Assembly (NCBI GenBank): GCA_008508345.1
Contig: QNGE01003591.1
Location: 1-64,000 of the forward strand
Source: Paragonimus westermani
Taxonomy: Eukaryota; Platyhelminthes; Trematoda; Plagiorchiida; Troglotrematidae
Direction of reading: 5' to 3'
DNA: 64,000 nucleotides
Within the stretch, counting starts at the first letter, position 1. The number at the start of each line of letters is the position of its first letter. Shown here piece after piece: positions 1 through 12,000 of the stretch. The translations under genes were made by a program, and so were the position numbers. The notes under the pieces are model-generated. The model had not been told where the DNA came from. It ran no database searches and worked only from the letters and a program-made list of their open reading frames with translations.

Positions 1-74
1 CACAGTGATCGCGCGTAACCAAGCGTGCTTCTCACATATGTGCTAGGAAATATATATTATATATTTATATAACT

Positions 75-650
75 GTGCAATAGGAAGTATATGAACTCAA
101 CTAACTAAGCACATCGTAATCTACGGTTTTCGCTCTTACGTCGCTTGCATTTCATAGAGCGGAACGCCATCTGTCAGGTAAACTCAACGACAATCACACT
201 CACATGATCATGTTCCAAGCGTCTGCTGCCTGACTTCTTGATTCAACCAAGCACGTACAGAACATTGTAATCCTCCATGTACCTATCTAGGCAACTTTTG
301 AACTCGCTGAAGCTAGCAAACTCGCCACCCTCAAAGACATCCTCAAAGCCCTGTAAATAATCCATGACCTAAAATGGAATATAAGATAACATCAGTCGAA
401 TATTAAGCACACGTGAAAGAATTCTTCGCAAGATACTATATTTATACCGTCACAACACCTACCATCGCTAATTTCGATCTCAGCGCCAAATGAAGGTAAA
501 ACTAATTTGCGGTCGACTAAAACGAATCTTTTTAACTCTCCTGATGTTCTCCGTCATGGAAATCGAAAACTTTCATATTTCTGGGCGATACCACGGAAAT
601 ATTATCCGGTGTTCGTTGATTTCTCATTCTATCACTCTCTAACGGCAGAT
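75..650 (-). mobile_element. FAR1/ZSWIM-like transposon, copy 1 (5' part, decayed)
   Basis: This is the inverted counterpart of the copy at 5060-6322. Read on the minus strand, an ATG at 363-365 opens a 40-codon frame that begins MDYLQGFEDVF and contains EFASFSEFKSCLDRYMEDY before a TGA at 243-245. The pattern F-x-S-[FY]-x-[DE]-F-K-x-C-[LF]-x-x-Y recalls the N-terminus of ZSWIM3 and FAR1-type proteins, which are related to Mutator-like transposases. A TATA-like AT-rich box lies upstream (minus strand, about 440-450), as in the other copies. Homology stops near 75, where AT-rich DNA begins. The frame is broken, so it is not functional. The family link is seen by comparing copies; assignment to a Mutator-like element is inference, because no transposase catalytic core was found. 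Confidence 0.55.
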
Positions 651-689
651 TTCACTCCCTGCGTGTAATTTCTATCAACGGTGGCACAG

Positions 690-2720
690 GTGTGAAGCAT
701 GCTACCAAAAAGGTTGCGATCAAAAAAGTGACTGCAGCCTACGAAACTTTGACGTACGCAGCGGCAAAACAGAAAGATTGCTTGATCCACAGATTCAGTC
801 CAGAAATGGGATGTCACATCTATTTACCTTTCACAAGGTTGTGTGGGTCGATGTTTCAAATGATTCAAGGTCACTCTTGAGAGAACGTACAAAAGCACCT
901 TCAAAGTATTTCGCCATTATGTGACAATTAGCAACGCGAAAATGCCAAAATAAGTCGGCTTTGGCAAAGCAGAACGGAAAATTCTGAGATTCAGAGAACG
1001 ACTGGGCAGACTCCAGCTGAAGACTCCATCTGTTGCTAGAAACCTTCAAAAAGTTGGAAATCTCGTAAATTATTCAACTCAGACGAGATTTCCTGCATCC
1101 ATTCGTCGCGGAAAAATTCCTCGCGAAACGGAGGTTTTTGGGAGTAAGAAAAAATATGGCAATCTTAAAAGTTTAATGAGGAAAGCGGGGTGATTTTATT
1201 CACTTTGACAAATAATGTGTCTGCGAAAGTTCATGAGGCAAAATTCACGCGATATCATTATTCTTGCCCTGGTTATTCAAATATATAACCCTGTCAACTA
1301 GCGGTTACGGCAGTTCGCGGTTTACCCGAGGTTTATCCATGCATCCGGATCATTGTGCCGATGACTTGAAAGGCCCCATCAAATGTTCAGTTCATATAAC
1401 GTCATTCTGCCGGAGTTATTAATAAGCGCCGATTTTATATATCTTTCAGCAATCTGGGTACTTCATGTACTTCAATAAACGCGTCCATAAAATTGTGCTG
1501 GGTTGCGAACGGTTTGGTGAGTATGCATTAGTCCAGGTGCTAAATTAATGTGTGTGTAAATGAAAAAGCAAACCGTTTCAAGCAAGCTGTTTCGAGGGGA
1601 GTTAGACAGCGGGGACGGTTATCTAGGTTATAGGCAGCTGACGGCTAAGTGTTCCTCAGACCACACAAAAAGAGCATCAAGGGAGGCACAGTTTAAAGAT
1701 GGACATTTTGTTGGATATTGTAAGATAACCTTCCGGACGCTTTTTAAAAGGATTGAATATTTTTACTGGATCTGTTTTTTTCGGGATTTTTTAAATAGGA
1801 ATAATTTACAACGGAGAAGTTTACGCCCATATTTTTTCGGGACAGCATGGGGTTGGCAAAGTGGAGCCCTTATTTCTTAGGCCATATAGGGAGCTGTATT
1901 GTAAGTAGGTGGCAAACGTTGCGGTGATGCCGTCCGTTTGTATGAGTTTATAAAGAATTTTTAGGTTCAATTTCGGTCTGCAAAAAAGGGGATCAACACC
2001 AAGTTTTTGACAGCGTTGTCTATGGCTGAACAAGAAGGAATATCCCAACGAGCTTCTGATAAATGGACGTTAAAAGTTTTCTAGCGCAGGCATATCAGAC
2101 TTCAGTAGATGGCAGTAAATAAATGTGCAACACTCAAGTTGAGATGATGAGCACATTCGTGAAGCGTCAACCTTGCGGTCAGTAGGGTGAAGGTCTTTTT
2201 GTTACAGCTTATCGTCCTCTTGGTTTTTGCCACCGGAAAAAATACTTCTCGGGAGAAATTAGCGGAGTCTGGATACCGTAACCTTATATCTCTGACGGTA
2301 TCAAATGTATAACCGTTTAGTGAGAAGCAACCATTGGGTAATTGACAACCATGAGTAACTGTGTTCGATTTGTTCGCTGAGAACGTCATAAGCCATGTTT
2401 TGCACCACGACTGACAACCAGTGCTGACATATTGCGGCCGAAATGACAGAAGTCTGCGCAGCCATTTGCGAGGTCACCACTGATACGGACTTCATGTGTA
2501 CAGAGATTGCTCTTAGTGGCTGAAATAAATAAAATGTCCTAATTCGGTGCCTTGTCTGCGAAAGCTGCGATGATTCCTTGATGTTCAGCATCTTTTTGTG
2601 CAAGTGGTGCACAAACGTCTGAGAACGTCGGCAAGCGCGCCAGGGAACTACGCAGCCGACTTGGGACAACGAAGGGTCGGATACTCGGCCATTCACCATC
2701 TATAAGGCATTCATCGGCCA
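690..2720 (-). mobile_element. CR1-like LINE, copy 1: reverse transcriptase C-terminus and 3' region
   Basis: Minus-strand relic of the same LINE family as 17820-24260 and 38690-43710. Around 2102-2390 the frame reads SWCKTWLMTFSANKS and then a VRDI-LRYPDS-NFS stretch. At 1821-2048 it reads HRQRCQKLGVDPLF followed by KLNLKILYKL, the conserved reverse transcriptase tail. Both blocks align in order with the two other copies. Below 1821 a long 3' region, including a segment near 1600 shared with 19650-19690, matches copy 2 down to about 690. The coding frames are shifted, and the endonuclease and most reverse transcriptase motifs are absent, so this is a 5'-truncated dead copy. Clade assignment to CR1 is from memory of the tail motif and could be a related Jockey-group clade. 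Confidence 0.65.
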
Positions 2721-5059
2721 TACTGCCTCACAGTCCTGATAATCAGCTGTTAGCCTCTTCATCAGCTTCAATACATTAATGCACAATGGCTGTCGATGCC
2801 TTATTTGTTACCTAAACCTTTAAACAACTGTACGACCAGAACACCCGTGACCTCGGGAGAATCTTCCATCTGCTTTCATATGCAGTGGACGAACCGGAGA
2901 CTACAGAACCGGGGCGTTATGCTTTAGTTGCTGTCCTGACAACCAACATTAACATGCAACCTTGCCGCTTCGTAGTTTTTATATAACCCCCTATATGTTT
3001 GCCGCAACCAAGGCAAAAGAACCTGACTGATCGATACCACGCTCTGGCAGGCTATTTACGGTCTCCCGGTCACTAGAATCCGCTTGGCTTAGTAAGCCAT
3101 CAGAGTGCTCGTGTCAGACTCTTATGATGTCCCACAGTTGAGTGCAAAAACCGCCTGAGGTCTTGTCATCCACAAATTTAGCAGAACAAACGATAAGCTA
3201 AAATTTGCCTCAGGCGGACCTAGTGATCCTGGCATCGATTAGCGATCGTTTCGGTGGTAACCATCTTCATCTAGAAACCGCGTTGATGCCTCATTCGTTT
3301 CATAATGACTGTTACGCGTGCGTTTACATGATGATTGAAAACTCAAATACAACCTTCTGTACCGTCGAAGTGCTTTGGAGTTGAACCATAAACATCCCGA
3401 AGGATGACAGACTTCTGGCGATGGAGCCACAGACACACGGACGTGGTTCGAGAACGGATGCCTGTCATCAAACTAGTGATGTGGTCAACGAGAGCTCTCT
3501 GCCGGCTAACCTCTTCAGAAGAACGTCTATCTATAGCCAGCTCCTGAGGGCTAACCTTGGTCCGTAAGCTTTGTCTCAGTCGGCGCTGCGGTATCGGTAT
3601 CGTAGAGGTTGATTTTCATCGCGATCAACACGTCGCGGCGTTCCGTTTTTCCGGTGTCCTGGGGCTCAAACAGCGTATACGCAGTACATTTCCAGGCGGA
3701 CTTCTTTCTTGAAGCGGTATTTCTGAAGTCGGTACATGCGCCCTCATTTTGAGTCTCTGACTCAACATTTTGACTTATGGGAGGAGTGGAAACGGGGTTC
3801 TTGGTACAGTATCCCAGATTCAGTTTTCCATTGAAAACGTGAGTGGCAACAAATATGGAGCTTTCTGGGTAGGCCTTATTGGAACCAGACAATTCAAATC
3901 TGTTTCACTTGACAGCTAGGGGTTGTCCCAGTTCAAAGGCACAGTGAGAGAATACCGAAGATCCATTCCGACTATCGATGCGTACGGTAGATACATCACA
4001 CTTCTGAGAATTTGTGCGGGTTTTGCGGTGTTACGGGATAACAAGTCGGCGGTTGCGATAAACCGGTGAGTCACAGGAGTGCCCTTTATCTTAGGATGCG
4101 TCTGCGACCACACCATTATGTACGCACAAGATAGTGGTACTGCCATGGTAAATATGATTCTGCTGCACATCCATGTGTTCGTGCCTCTGCTTATAAAAGC
4201 CTACTCAAAACCACGGACGTTTCTGCTTTTCAACCGGCTGTTCCTCTTTGGTCTTTGAAGTGGTTGAACCTCGAAGGACCCGTTTTCTTGTCCGCACGGC
4301 ACTGAAGATATATAAGACACAGGCTTCAATGCCACGCAAAGATGACGGAAAACATTTTTAATTGCAACCTGCATAGATGTAGCACATGTTCCGCCCTCAA
4401 CACCAGCGAACTCAAGAAATACGAGACTAGCAAAACGGTTGACTTTGGATGCGATTCTCCAGTACGTTCACTCTAACAATACAATGTGTCGCTGTTGTGA
4501 ATATAACATGATGGGCTCTTCACCTGCCGAAATCCATGATCGTCAAACTAAGTGCACGTTTTCCTAACGTTACAATCGGCTGCACTTCACTCCCATTCAG
4601 AACAGTGTCCAATCTGAAGAAGAAAGTTTCCGTTATCAAAAGACCTAAAAGCTCTTTACACAGATGGTACGTAGTTTGAACTGATGAACATAGGAAAGCA
4701 GTTTTTTTACAGCTAAAGTAACTGACGCCTGCACGAAGAGGGTGAGAAAGGACTATGCTGGGATGTTCATAACCACTCAGCATGGTGGAACAATCATTTT
4801 ACCTTGTTCCATGTGATGTGGTGGAGCCAGGGTTCCAGGGATCGCGGGGTCACAGTCAAACAAACGAGATAAAGGTATCTCGTACTTGTCAACTCCTTTT
4901 CCAACCGGGTGGTCAGCTCATGGGGCAAATCATCCGTCGATTACAAAAACCTTAAAAACAAAAATGTTCAGGCAGGACTTATGCAGGTTCTGAAACAAAT
5001 CATTTCCTGCCTCAGACTAGGTTGAAGTGATGAAAATTACCCGCAGCGAGTGGAATCTG
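2721..5059. other. Stretch without recognised gene between CR1 copy 1 and FAR1-like copy 2
   Basis: Short open frames exist on both strands (for example 3551-3892 minus, 113 codons), but none shows a family motif, splice context or homology to another part of the window. The only structure seen is a perfect 10-bp inverted repeat, CCGCCTGAGG at 3151-3160 with its complement at 3208-3217, which could form a hairpin with a 47-nt loop. Confidence 0.5.
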
Positions 5060-5258
5060 TCGTTAGACGGCGATAAAATGCGAAATCATTGGGCACTGGA
5101 CGACATTTCCGTGGTATCGCCCAGGAATGTGGAAGTCATCGATTTCCATGAGATAGGGCATCAGGAGAGTTAAAAAAATTCGTTTTAGTCGACCGTAAAT
5201 AAGATTGTCCTTCATTTGGTACCGAGACCGAAATTAGCAATGATGGGTGTTGTGACGG

Positions 5259-5266
5259 TATAAATA
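5259..5266 (+). promoter_or_regulatory. TATA-like box of the FAR1-like transposon family
   Basis: TATAAATA lies 75 bases before the ATG at 5341. The same box in the same place is present in inverted copy 1, while copies 3 and 4 have a degraded version. Position and conservation suggest the element's own core promoter; no transcript evidence is available. Confidence 0.35.
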
Positions 5267-5568
5267 TAGTATCTTGCGAAGAATTTTTTTCACGTGTGAT
5301 TAATATTCGACCGATGTTATCTTATATTCCATTTTAGGTCATGGATTATTTACAGGACTTTGAGGATGTCTTTGAGGGTCATGAGTTTGCTAGCTTCACA
5401 ATGTTCTGTGTGCTTGGTTAAAGCAAAAAATCAGGCAGCAGACGCTTGAAATATGATCATGCAGAGTTGACCTGACATATGGCGTTCCGCTGTATGAAAT
5501 GCAAGCGACGTAAGGGTGACAGCCGTGGAGCACGACGTGTTTAGTTAGTTGAGTTCATATACATCCTA

Positions 5569-6240
5569 TTGCACAGTTCCCGCGATAAATGCTGCCAATC
5601 ACGCTTTAACGTGGTTAGGAAAAATACCAGGTTGGTTGTTAGCTCCTTCACGTTGGAGCACAACCACGACCTAACTGCCTTGCTGCACGATGCACACACA
5701 ATGATTCGTCGGCTCACAGACAGTGCAGTTAACAACTCGAGACGTCTTTTTGAGTACAACACGCCAACTGCTGAGTTGAAGCAGTATGCTGCGGGTGTTT
5801 ATGGCAAGTATACAATTACCATGGATATTTGCAACATCCGTCATCGGTTGAAACCGTCAGTGATAAGTAAGTGGTTTAGTGTGCACCAATATAGCAAAAA
5901 ATCTGGTCGTAACGATGCGACTGTAGGGTGCACGGGGCTGATCGTCAAACGAGTCGCCCTGGATGGCCTCGTGCGGTACAGTACTTCACTTCTCGTTAAA
6001 ACTATTTGCCTTTTTGAAGACGTGAAATTCCATCTCCTCGGTGGTCATGTCACCGAACAAATTTACCGATTTGTTTGCTACTTCAGAGCCAAAGGAGCCT
6101 ACGCTGATTACGGGGAGCAGTATCTACTCCAAGGTGATCACGCCGGCTTTCGTCCGCATTATGTTTATAAGTCATCAGCTGCAGCCTTATCTGCTTACCC
6201 ACGGCGCTTCCGAATTTCAGTGGTTTCTAGTCGCGCGTGA
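5569..6240 (+). pseudogene. FAR1-like zinc-binding domain fragment of transposon copy 2
   Basis: Open stretch of 223 codons within the transposon copy at 5060-6322. Residues 1-45 carry the second half of a FAR1-type domain: paired cysteines, the RLVVSSF strand and the closing HNH. Residues 45-90 carry the LKQYAAGVYGKY helix and an NIRHRLK motif that copy 3 repeats as LKQYAAAVHGKY and RIRRPLK. In known FAR1/ZSWIM proteins this region binds DNA and precedes a Mutator-type transposase. Here the downstream residues do not look like that core, and the true start is upstream in a broken frame. The first ATG of this stretch is therefore not a real start. Confidence 0.45.
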
Positions 6241-6339
6241 GGATGATCATGAACACCCAAACTCACCAACTGTCGGCACCTATTTCAAGAAATATCGGGC
6301 GAAACAGTTTTTAAATATATGATCTACAACTTGTACGGT

Positions 6340-6713
6340 GGATGGTTATTAATAATTGGTTGCTAATTTCCTCTATTTACCAGATCGCAAAACTTCAGCT
6401 ATCTCGTCAACCTATTTCGCTGTTAAATTTGCGCACGTCCTTGGCGTCCTTGATAAAAATCTTTCGCGCATTAAAACAAAAAAATTCCACAGCACAATAG
6501 GCCTATTCCATACTTTCCTAAATATTCGGTCCACAATCACTCACGTGATATCCCAAACCTACATATTAACGGTAAACGAACGACAGCATTCACTTCCTGC
6601 CGATAAATTTCAGCGCCACCGTTTTAATTCTTTGTTTTGTGTTGCCTATAATTATTTGCAACGATCTAGCATTACCCAGCATGCCTCCTACATGTGCGTT
6701 GAGAACTATACTC

Positions 6714-6762
<49 letters not shown>

Positions 6763-6765
6763 GAT
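6340..6765 (+). repeat. ATT-microsatellite-tailed repeat, copy a
   Basis: The end of this repeat is a long (ATT)n run at about 6715-6762. It is preceded by CATGTGCGTTGAGAA-type sequence that also ends the copies at 59825-59975 (plus) and 37649 (minus). A segment at about 6370-6530 has a diverged inverted partner at about 6960-7140. Simple-repeat tails of this sort are typical of RTE-type non-LTR retrotransposons, so this is probably a LINE 3' end, although no coding part is attached. The leucine run in the overlapping open frame is only translated ATT repeat. Confidence 0.5.
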
Positions 6766-6949
6766 TCTGTGCGTGAACCGACAGCCACTTCTGTTGAATT
6801 GGTTTTCTGTGTTGAGTGGTGGCGACGTTTTTATACGATAAAAGGTCGACGATCACGCTCGCCGGGCTGATTTATTCCACTTTTATTTCTTGAAATTATC
6901 TGCAGGTGGTGGGTTCTCGAGTTTTCAGACCGCCGACTGGCTAATTTGT

Positions 6950-7260
6950 GATATCTTCAAAAGTGTAGTTGACTGGGCATTTTGGAAATTATAAAACCCA
7001 TTTTTGCTGCACAAAAAATTATTCTAATGTTTGAAAAACTATCATCGAGGACGCTAAAAAATCGCGGTATCTTAATGAGGAGATACGTTGGTGAAATAGC
7101 TAAAGTTTGTGAGTTGATGAACAGATGGAAGTTGCATTGAAGTAACAGCGAAGGTGCACAGTACAAATAGTAATAGCAATACATGAAATAGACAGTGATA
7201 TTTTAGATAAGTGTGGTATACAGTTGTCACAACGTTTAGCAGGAAACGAAATGAATTTAG
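6950..7260 (-). repeat. Inverted diverged partner of the 6370-6530 repeat segment
   Basis: Read on the minus strand, this segment aligns with 6370-6530 over roughly 170 bases, for example around the shared GTCCT-GAT core at 7040-7060. The two lie as an imperfect inverted pair about 430 bases apart. No coding capacity is supported. Confidence 0.35.
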
Positions 7261-8039
7261 CAACAGCATAGACAAGTAGCTATAAATTCATGTGATCGTT
7301 GCCAGCTGTTAGGCTAAGTTAAGTCAACAGTATTTACTTCCGGTATTTACAACTCCATTCAGTCGTGCATAAGCTAGTCCGGTAAAATGGGTACGGTAAA
7401 GTTCTTAGGCATTTGCAGTTAAATAAACCCGGCAATTGGCAGATGCTTACGTGTCGTTCAGGAATAAGGATATTTGGGCAGGGTGAGAAACATATTTCGC
7501 GATTACGATGTGTGGTTGAACGCAGTGCCCATACTCGACAGCCAGCCTGGGTGCGACCTGCGGTCACAACACCACAGCGATACACCGCCATTTTTCATGC
7601 ATTCTGAATGGAAGATCGGCTGATCGTCATCCTGCCGACAGCCATTCATGTTTACAGGATCACCGCGGTATCCACGGGGCACCCCTGTTCGACACTTTTC
7701 ACCCATCGCGGCTGGTTCGTATTGCGAGACGAAAGGAGTGAGAAGCACCCCGCGACAGGGCCACCTTGGATTTCTAAATGGACTGGTTTATGGGAAGCTA
7801 TGACGGCCTTGGAAATCGACCTCTCGTTCTGGAATTTGCATCCCGCAGTTTTGCTAACCTCTGATACGTCACTTCTTAATCTGGTTTAAAAGAGTTGTTG
7901 TCGACGACGGTGGCTGATACAGCTGATCTAGGTTCGGTCTAAGGCCACAAAAATTGAACAGACAGGAGACTTAGTTTTGGCTGTTGGTTCCATGTCTGAC
8001 GTCAACATTCACCAACTGTATTCGTGGCTTTTGTAGTAA
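7261..8039. other. Stretch without recognised gene
   Basis: Two overlapping open frames on opposite strands near 7413-7889 have no recognisable motif. Nothing else is supported here. Confidence 0.4.
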
Positions 8040-9060
8040 GCATATGTGTGTCTACGATTGTCGTCTTTGACATACGCAGCATGCCAGTAGTTTCTATGTA
8101 GTTTAGCATTTAGGGCAGATTTTCTAAATTAGTGGTGTACATGAACACGCTTACTTGCCGTGGGTGATTTCAACGGACGACGGATTCTGAAAATGTCTCT
8201 GGTCTTTCTGTACTTCCCATGAACGGCTGCAGCATACTGCTTTAACTGAGCAGCTGGGGCGTTGTGTTCAAACAGGTGCCTGGGGTCGTACACTCCACTT
8301 GCAGAGTCTACCGTTCCTAGGATGAGCACCATACAACAAGGAACTTATCTCGTGATTGTGTCCCAAAGTAAAAGATCTGGCAGATACCCTGGATTTCTTC
8401 CCAAGGATAGGAAACTGTAGCTGGCAATACGCTTCCCGAGAACTGCGCAATTGGAGGTACGTAGACCCAAAGCACTAAACACGCCGTGGTGCTCAGCTCG
8501 CGCACTTACGGTGCTTGGAATTGGTGCACCGGTGCGCCACCTATCACAAAACCTCAGTAATGCTCACACCAAGTATCATACTCCAGTTGTTTACTGTTTG
8601 AATCTGTGCTTGAACCAAGCATGCAGAAATCACTGCAACCCTTCATGGAGTTATCCAAACAACTATCAAGTTCGTTAAAGCTCAAAAACTCTCGATCCTC
8701 CAGTAGACCTTGGAAGCTCTGTAAACAATTCACTACCTAGAGTGGGATGAAATAAACCAGTAAAATATGTGTCAGTGCATTCACCACCAAGTTTATACGA
8801 CATATCATCTGCTAACAAAAGTCAGTTAACTAACGAGGGAGCGACAAAAGCTATTTGAGCGTCATCATAACAGTAACCATCAATATTTGTGACCTAGACG
8901 CCAGATGTAGAACAAAGCCAGCGCCGGCTGACCAAAACAAATGTTTCGGGGCGCGTGATTGTTTCCGGCACAGAAATTAACGATTTTTCAATCATTGAGC
9001 GATACCACCGAAATATGCCCAGCTATCCAGGGTTGTCTCATTTTATAGCCTTCTGACCGG
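8040..9060 (-). mobile_element. FAR1/ZSWIM-like transposon, copy 3
   Basis: Minus-strand copy. At 8268-8450 the frame gives SREAYCQLQFPILGKKSRVSA followed by RSFTLGHNHE, the FAR1-like core of copy 2 with the first residue of EHNH changed. At 8129-8332 in another frame it gives FEHNAPAAQLKQYAAAVHGK then RIRRPLK. Upstream (8600-9050) the 5' flank, including the segment with ACCACCGAAATAT, aligns with the 5' flanks of the other copies. The frames are shifted and the copy is dead. Divergence from copy 2 is larger than between copies 1 and 2, so it is probably older. Confidence 0.55.
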
Positions 9061-12000
9061 GGATTTTAACAGCTATGGATAATACATAACTGTATTGGTC
9101 AAGAAGGAGTTATAGATTAGCCTGAATGAATGTAGGCGCACTTCAGTAGGCCAGCAGTGACAAAAATGAACGAACGTAGCAGAAAAGATGTAGAACTCAA
9201 GCGAATTACGGTAACCAACGAAACCGACTCACGGAAGGTGTTAACAGGTAATCGGGATAACCACCACAGTATTCCAGATCACTAGTGTCCGGATAGCAAA
9301 ATATATCGTGAGGTTGCCATGGACTGCCGAAAAGCAATTGGAGTTGCAGCAATGTCTGTAATACGACGAAGCTGCTAATCTGGGTGAGAAATCCGTGTGG
9401 CATCATCAAGCGACTGCATGAACAGACAGAAGAGCAGGCCAGTGGGCGCAAATTTGGCGTTGTATTGCAAGCTCAACTTAATCGATTTGAGCAACGCGCA
9501 ATTGACTAGTGAAAAATTCGTCTGTTTATCCGTCTATTTCTATCGGAGTCGCTTGATCAGCTGGCTGGGAACTTAGCAGTGGTTTGTTGCACTACGGACG
9601 CAACTATTCGAGATCCAGCACATCAATGGACGTTCCAGGTGGGTTGATGGTAGCTCGACGAATAAGTGAACAGTACAGTTGGCTACGACTGCGCGAGCCA
9701 AATACCGGTAGTATATTCGAACGCGTTGCTTCGCAGTGTTGTACGGTGGTGGCTTGTGCATTGTATCCACTGAACACGCGGTATCTTAGCCTGTTCTGTT
9801 CACGACGTATGAATCGCTACCTGCATATTTGGTGGTCCGGCAATTTTGTGAACGCAGGGCTACCTCTTCGAGCAGATGCAGAGGGGACTGAAACCATGCC
9901 GGCAACTAGTCATTTTTGCTGGCCAAGACAAGTCCGTAAAATGAGCGGCGAGGAATTTCCGAAGGGGCTTGTGTACGGGGAACTGTGAACATGTGAACGA
10001 GATGCTAATAGTCAGGAACCACCATACCAGGACGTCACCCAAATCTTCCGTGTTGTGGTGCCATTTTTGGGTCTGGTGAAAGCTTGGCAATGTCCCGAAC
10101 CGTCTGCAAGGGCACGATCCGGACAGGTAGCCGGAAGGGCCGTGGAAGAGCGCGGTATTCAAAGTAACCACAGATGCCATTAAGTGTATCGACATGGCTA
10201 CTTTGTGTCATGGTGAATGTAATCACGAATACGTTGGTTATCTCGAACTATCTGTTCGTTAACACACTCATAGTCCACTTCAGATCAATACTTTAGATGT
10301 GAATAATTAATATCCGTCAAGTGTACTTGTTCCGCCACTGCCAACCATCGACTGACGTCTTTGACAAATCATCCAACCCACTCTTCAGAATGGTGAGTCA
10401 TAGTAGCCACCGATTTTCTTCTTCATCTTTGTTTTTACACTGTATAGCGAGGCTCTGTTTATTCCTTCGTCTTGCGTCACGTTTTTGGTTTTTCTTTCTC
10501 ATCCTATCTGGGGTGCGTCTAAGCCATTCGCTATCAGACTACTTGCTTCATATAATTTCGCTGTTTTCCTTCTCAACTCAGATTGCAACATTGGAATTTT
10601 CCAGTTTTTGTTTCCGGGGACACGGGTTTATTTCCTCTGTTAACCTGTCATACGGCATTACCCGGTTGAATGACAACGGTTTATTCTCGTGTGCCTCGTG
10701 GTTTCACTGTCACAGGTCTGGACACAATACGCGACTTGTGAACCAAACCACGAGCGGTGCGCAGCAGGCCACATGTGATGAGGGTTAAGCGCAGGTGTTT
10801 TTCGCGTCGGTGAGTGCGAAATGCTGATGATAAATGGATGTTTCCAACCGTAATTCCAGGTGAGATGACTTGACAGTAATCTTGATCAAGGATGAGGGCC
10901 CCCTTTTTCGTGTGAACCGTTAGGCGTCAAGGAATCCAGCGAGCCAGACACTTCTTGCCGCATCAGTCGCCATCAAACCAGCCAGGAATGAAAAGGCTAC
11001 TTAGAAGTAACCGTGTAATAATACACACCGTCCTTACTGTCATGAGTGCGACAACATACCTACGTTTCTCGATGTCGGCTTGAAATGATAAATATGTTTA
11101 GGTGGGTTTCACTGACGACCGGAGTAGCTCGGCTAGCGTGCACATAAATAAACTGACACACGTAGACAGGGATAATGAACGCTTCTCTCCGGAACATTCA
11201 GAAGCCGTTTTTCAACAGGCTAGGATACTCATTAACACCACGTACCTCGTGCCAAATTCGGTGGACTTGATCCACCACTTCTTCAAAATTCATTTTGACG
11301 AAGACAACAAAATGTTTTCATTCAAAATCTTTAGAAGCAACTTCTTTTTCCACCGCCGCCTCCTTGACTTGTGTTCTCCTTTGCTCTGTAAATAATGTTG
11401 GACGGGCAGGCCGGGAGAGTTAGAGAGATTGGCGGCGTATGGAACAGACACAAACAGACTGCTCACTGGAATTGCCGTCTCTACCAAAACGTTCGTGAGT
11501 TAAATGCTTAGCCGGGACAAATTTGAAACTCTACCTGATGACATTGCTTCCTTAGATTCGCCATTTGTCTTCGAACTTCGGTCGAATCTATTCTTTCTTC
11601 CGTAGATCAAGTATTGCATTTGTGCTTAAGGTATGGCTTCGGTGGTTGCATTGTCAGGTCTTCATTGAAAGTGCATCTTGTTTTAGTACGGTCTGTTATT
11701 CTCGAGTGTGTAAAACACATCGATGAACTCCGACTTGGTGCGTGCTCATTTTGTGTCTCGTGACGAATCTAGCCTCGTCTTAAACGACACACCATTTATT
11801 TTTCCATCTCCTTGGGAGTTGCTTACTTTACAGACCCTATCCTGTCAACTTAGTGAGCGCAGTGCTCTACGGGTTACATTACCTGATGTAAAACCTATCT
11901 CGCTTACTTGTTGATTCGGCATTTTTATTCACCGCTGAGACTTCCCCAATCAGATTATTTCAGGTCCCTACCGAACAGTACCTTCGCAGGTTAATTGTAT

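Larger units (their letters stand above)
5060..6322 (+). mobile_element. FAR1/ZSWIM-like transposon, copy 2 (longest copy)
   Basis: Plus-strand copy running head-to-head with the copy at 75-650. A TATA-like box at 5259-5266 precedes an ATG at 5341, which opens MDYLQDFEDVFEGHEF and soon stops. A second open stretch at 5569-6240 (223 codons) holds the FAR1-like core: a Cys pair then SRFNVVRKNTRLVVSSFTL followed by EHNHDL. The LVVxSF-x-x-EHNH pattern is typical of FAR1/FLYWCH zinc-binding domains. About 30 residues on is LKQYAAGVYGKY, also conserved in copy 3. The C-terminal half (from about residue 110) has no motif I recognise; the DDE transposase core and SWIM finger were not found. Stops between the two coding blocks mark it as a pseudogene copy. 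Confidence 0.6.

Noticed and set aside
1560..1880. 106-codon plus-strand frame
   Set aside because: It lies antisense within the 3' region of CR1 copy 1. The matching DNA in copy 2 has a different frame, so there is no conserved coding.
3151..3217. 10-bp inverted repeat CCGCCTGAGG as a terminator or regulatory hairpin
   Set aside because: It is isolated, with no adjoining gene. A single 10-bp arm pair is expected by chance in 64 kb.
6356..6841. 161-codon open frame with a polyleucine tract
   Set aside because: The leucines are translated (ATT)n microsatellite, and the rest is the non-coding ATT-tailed repeat with an inverted diverged partner nearby.
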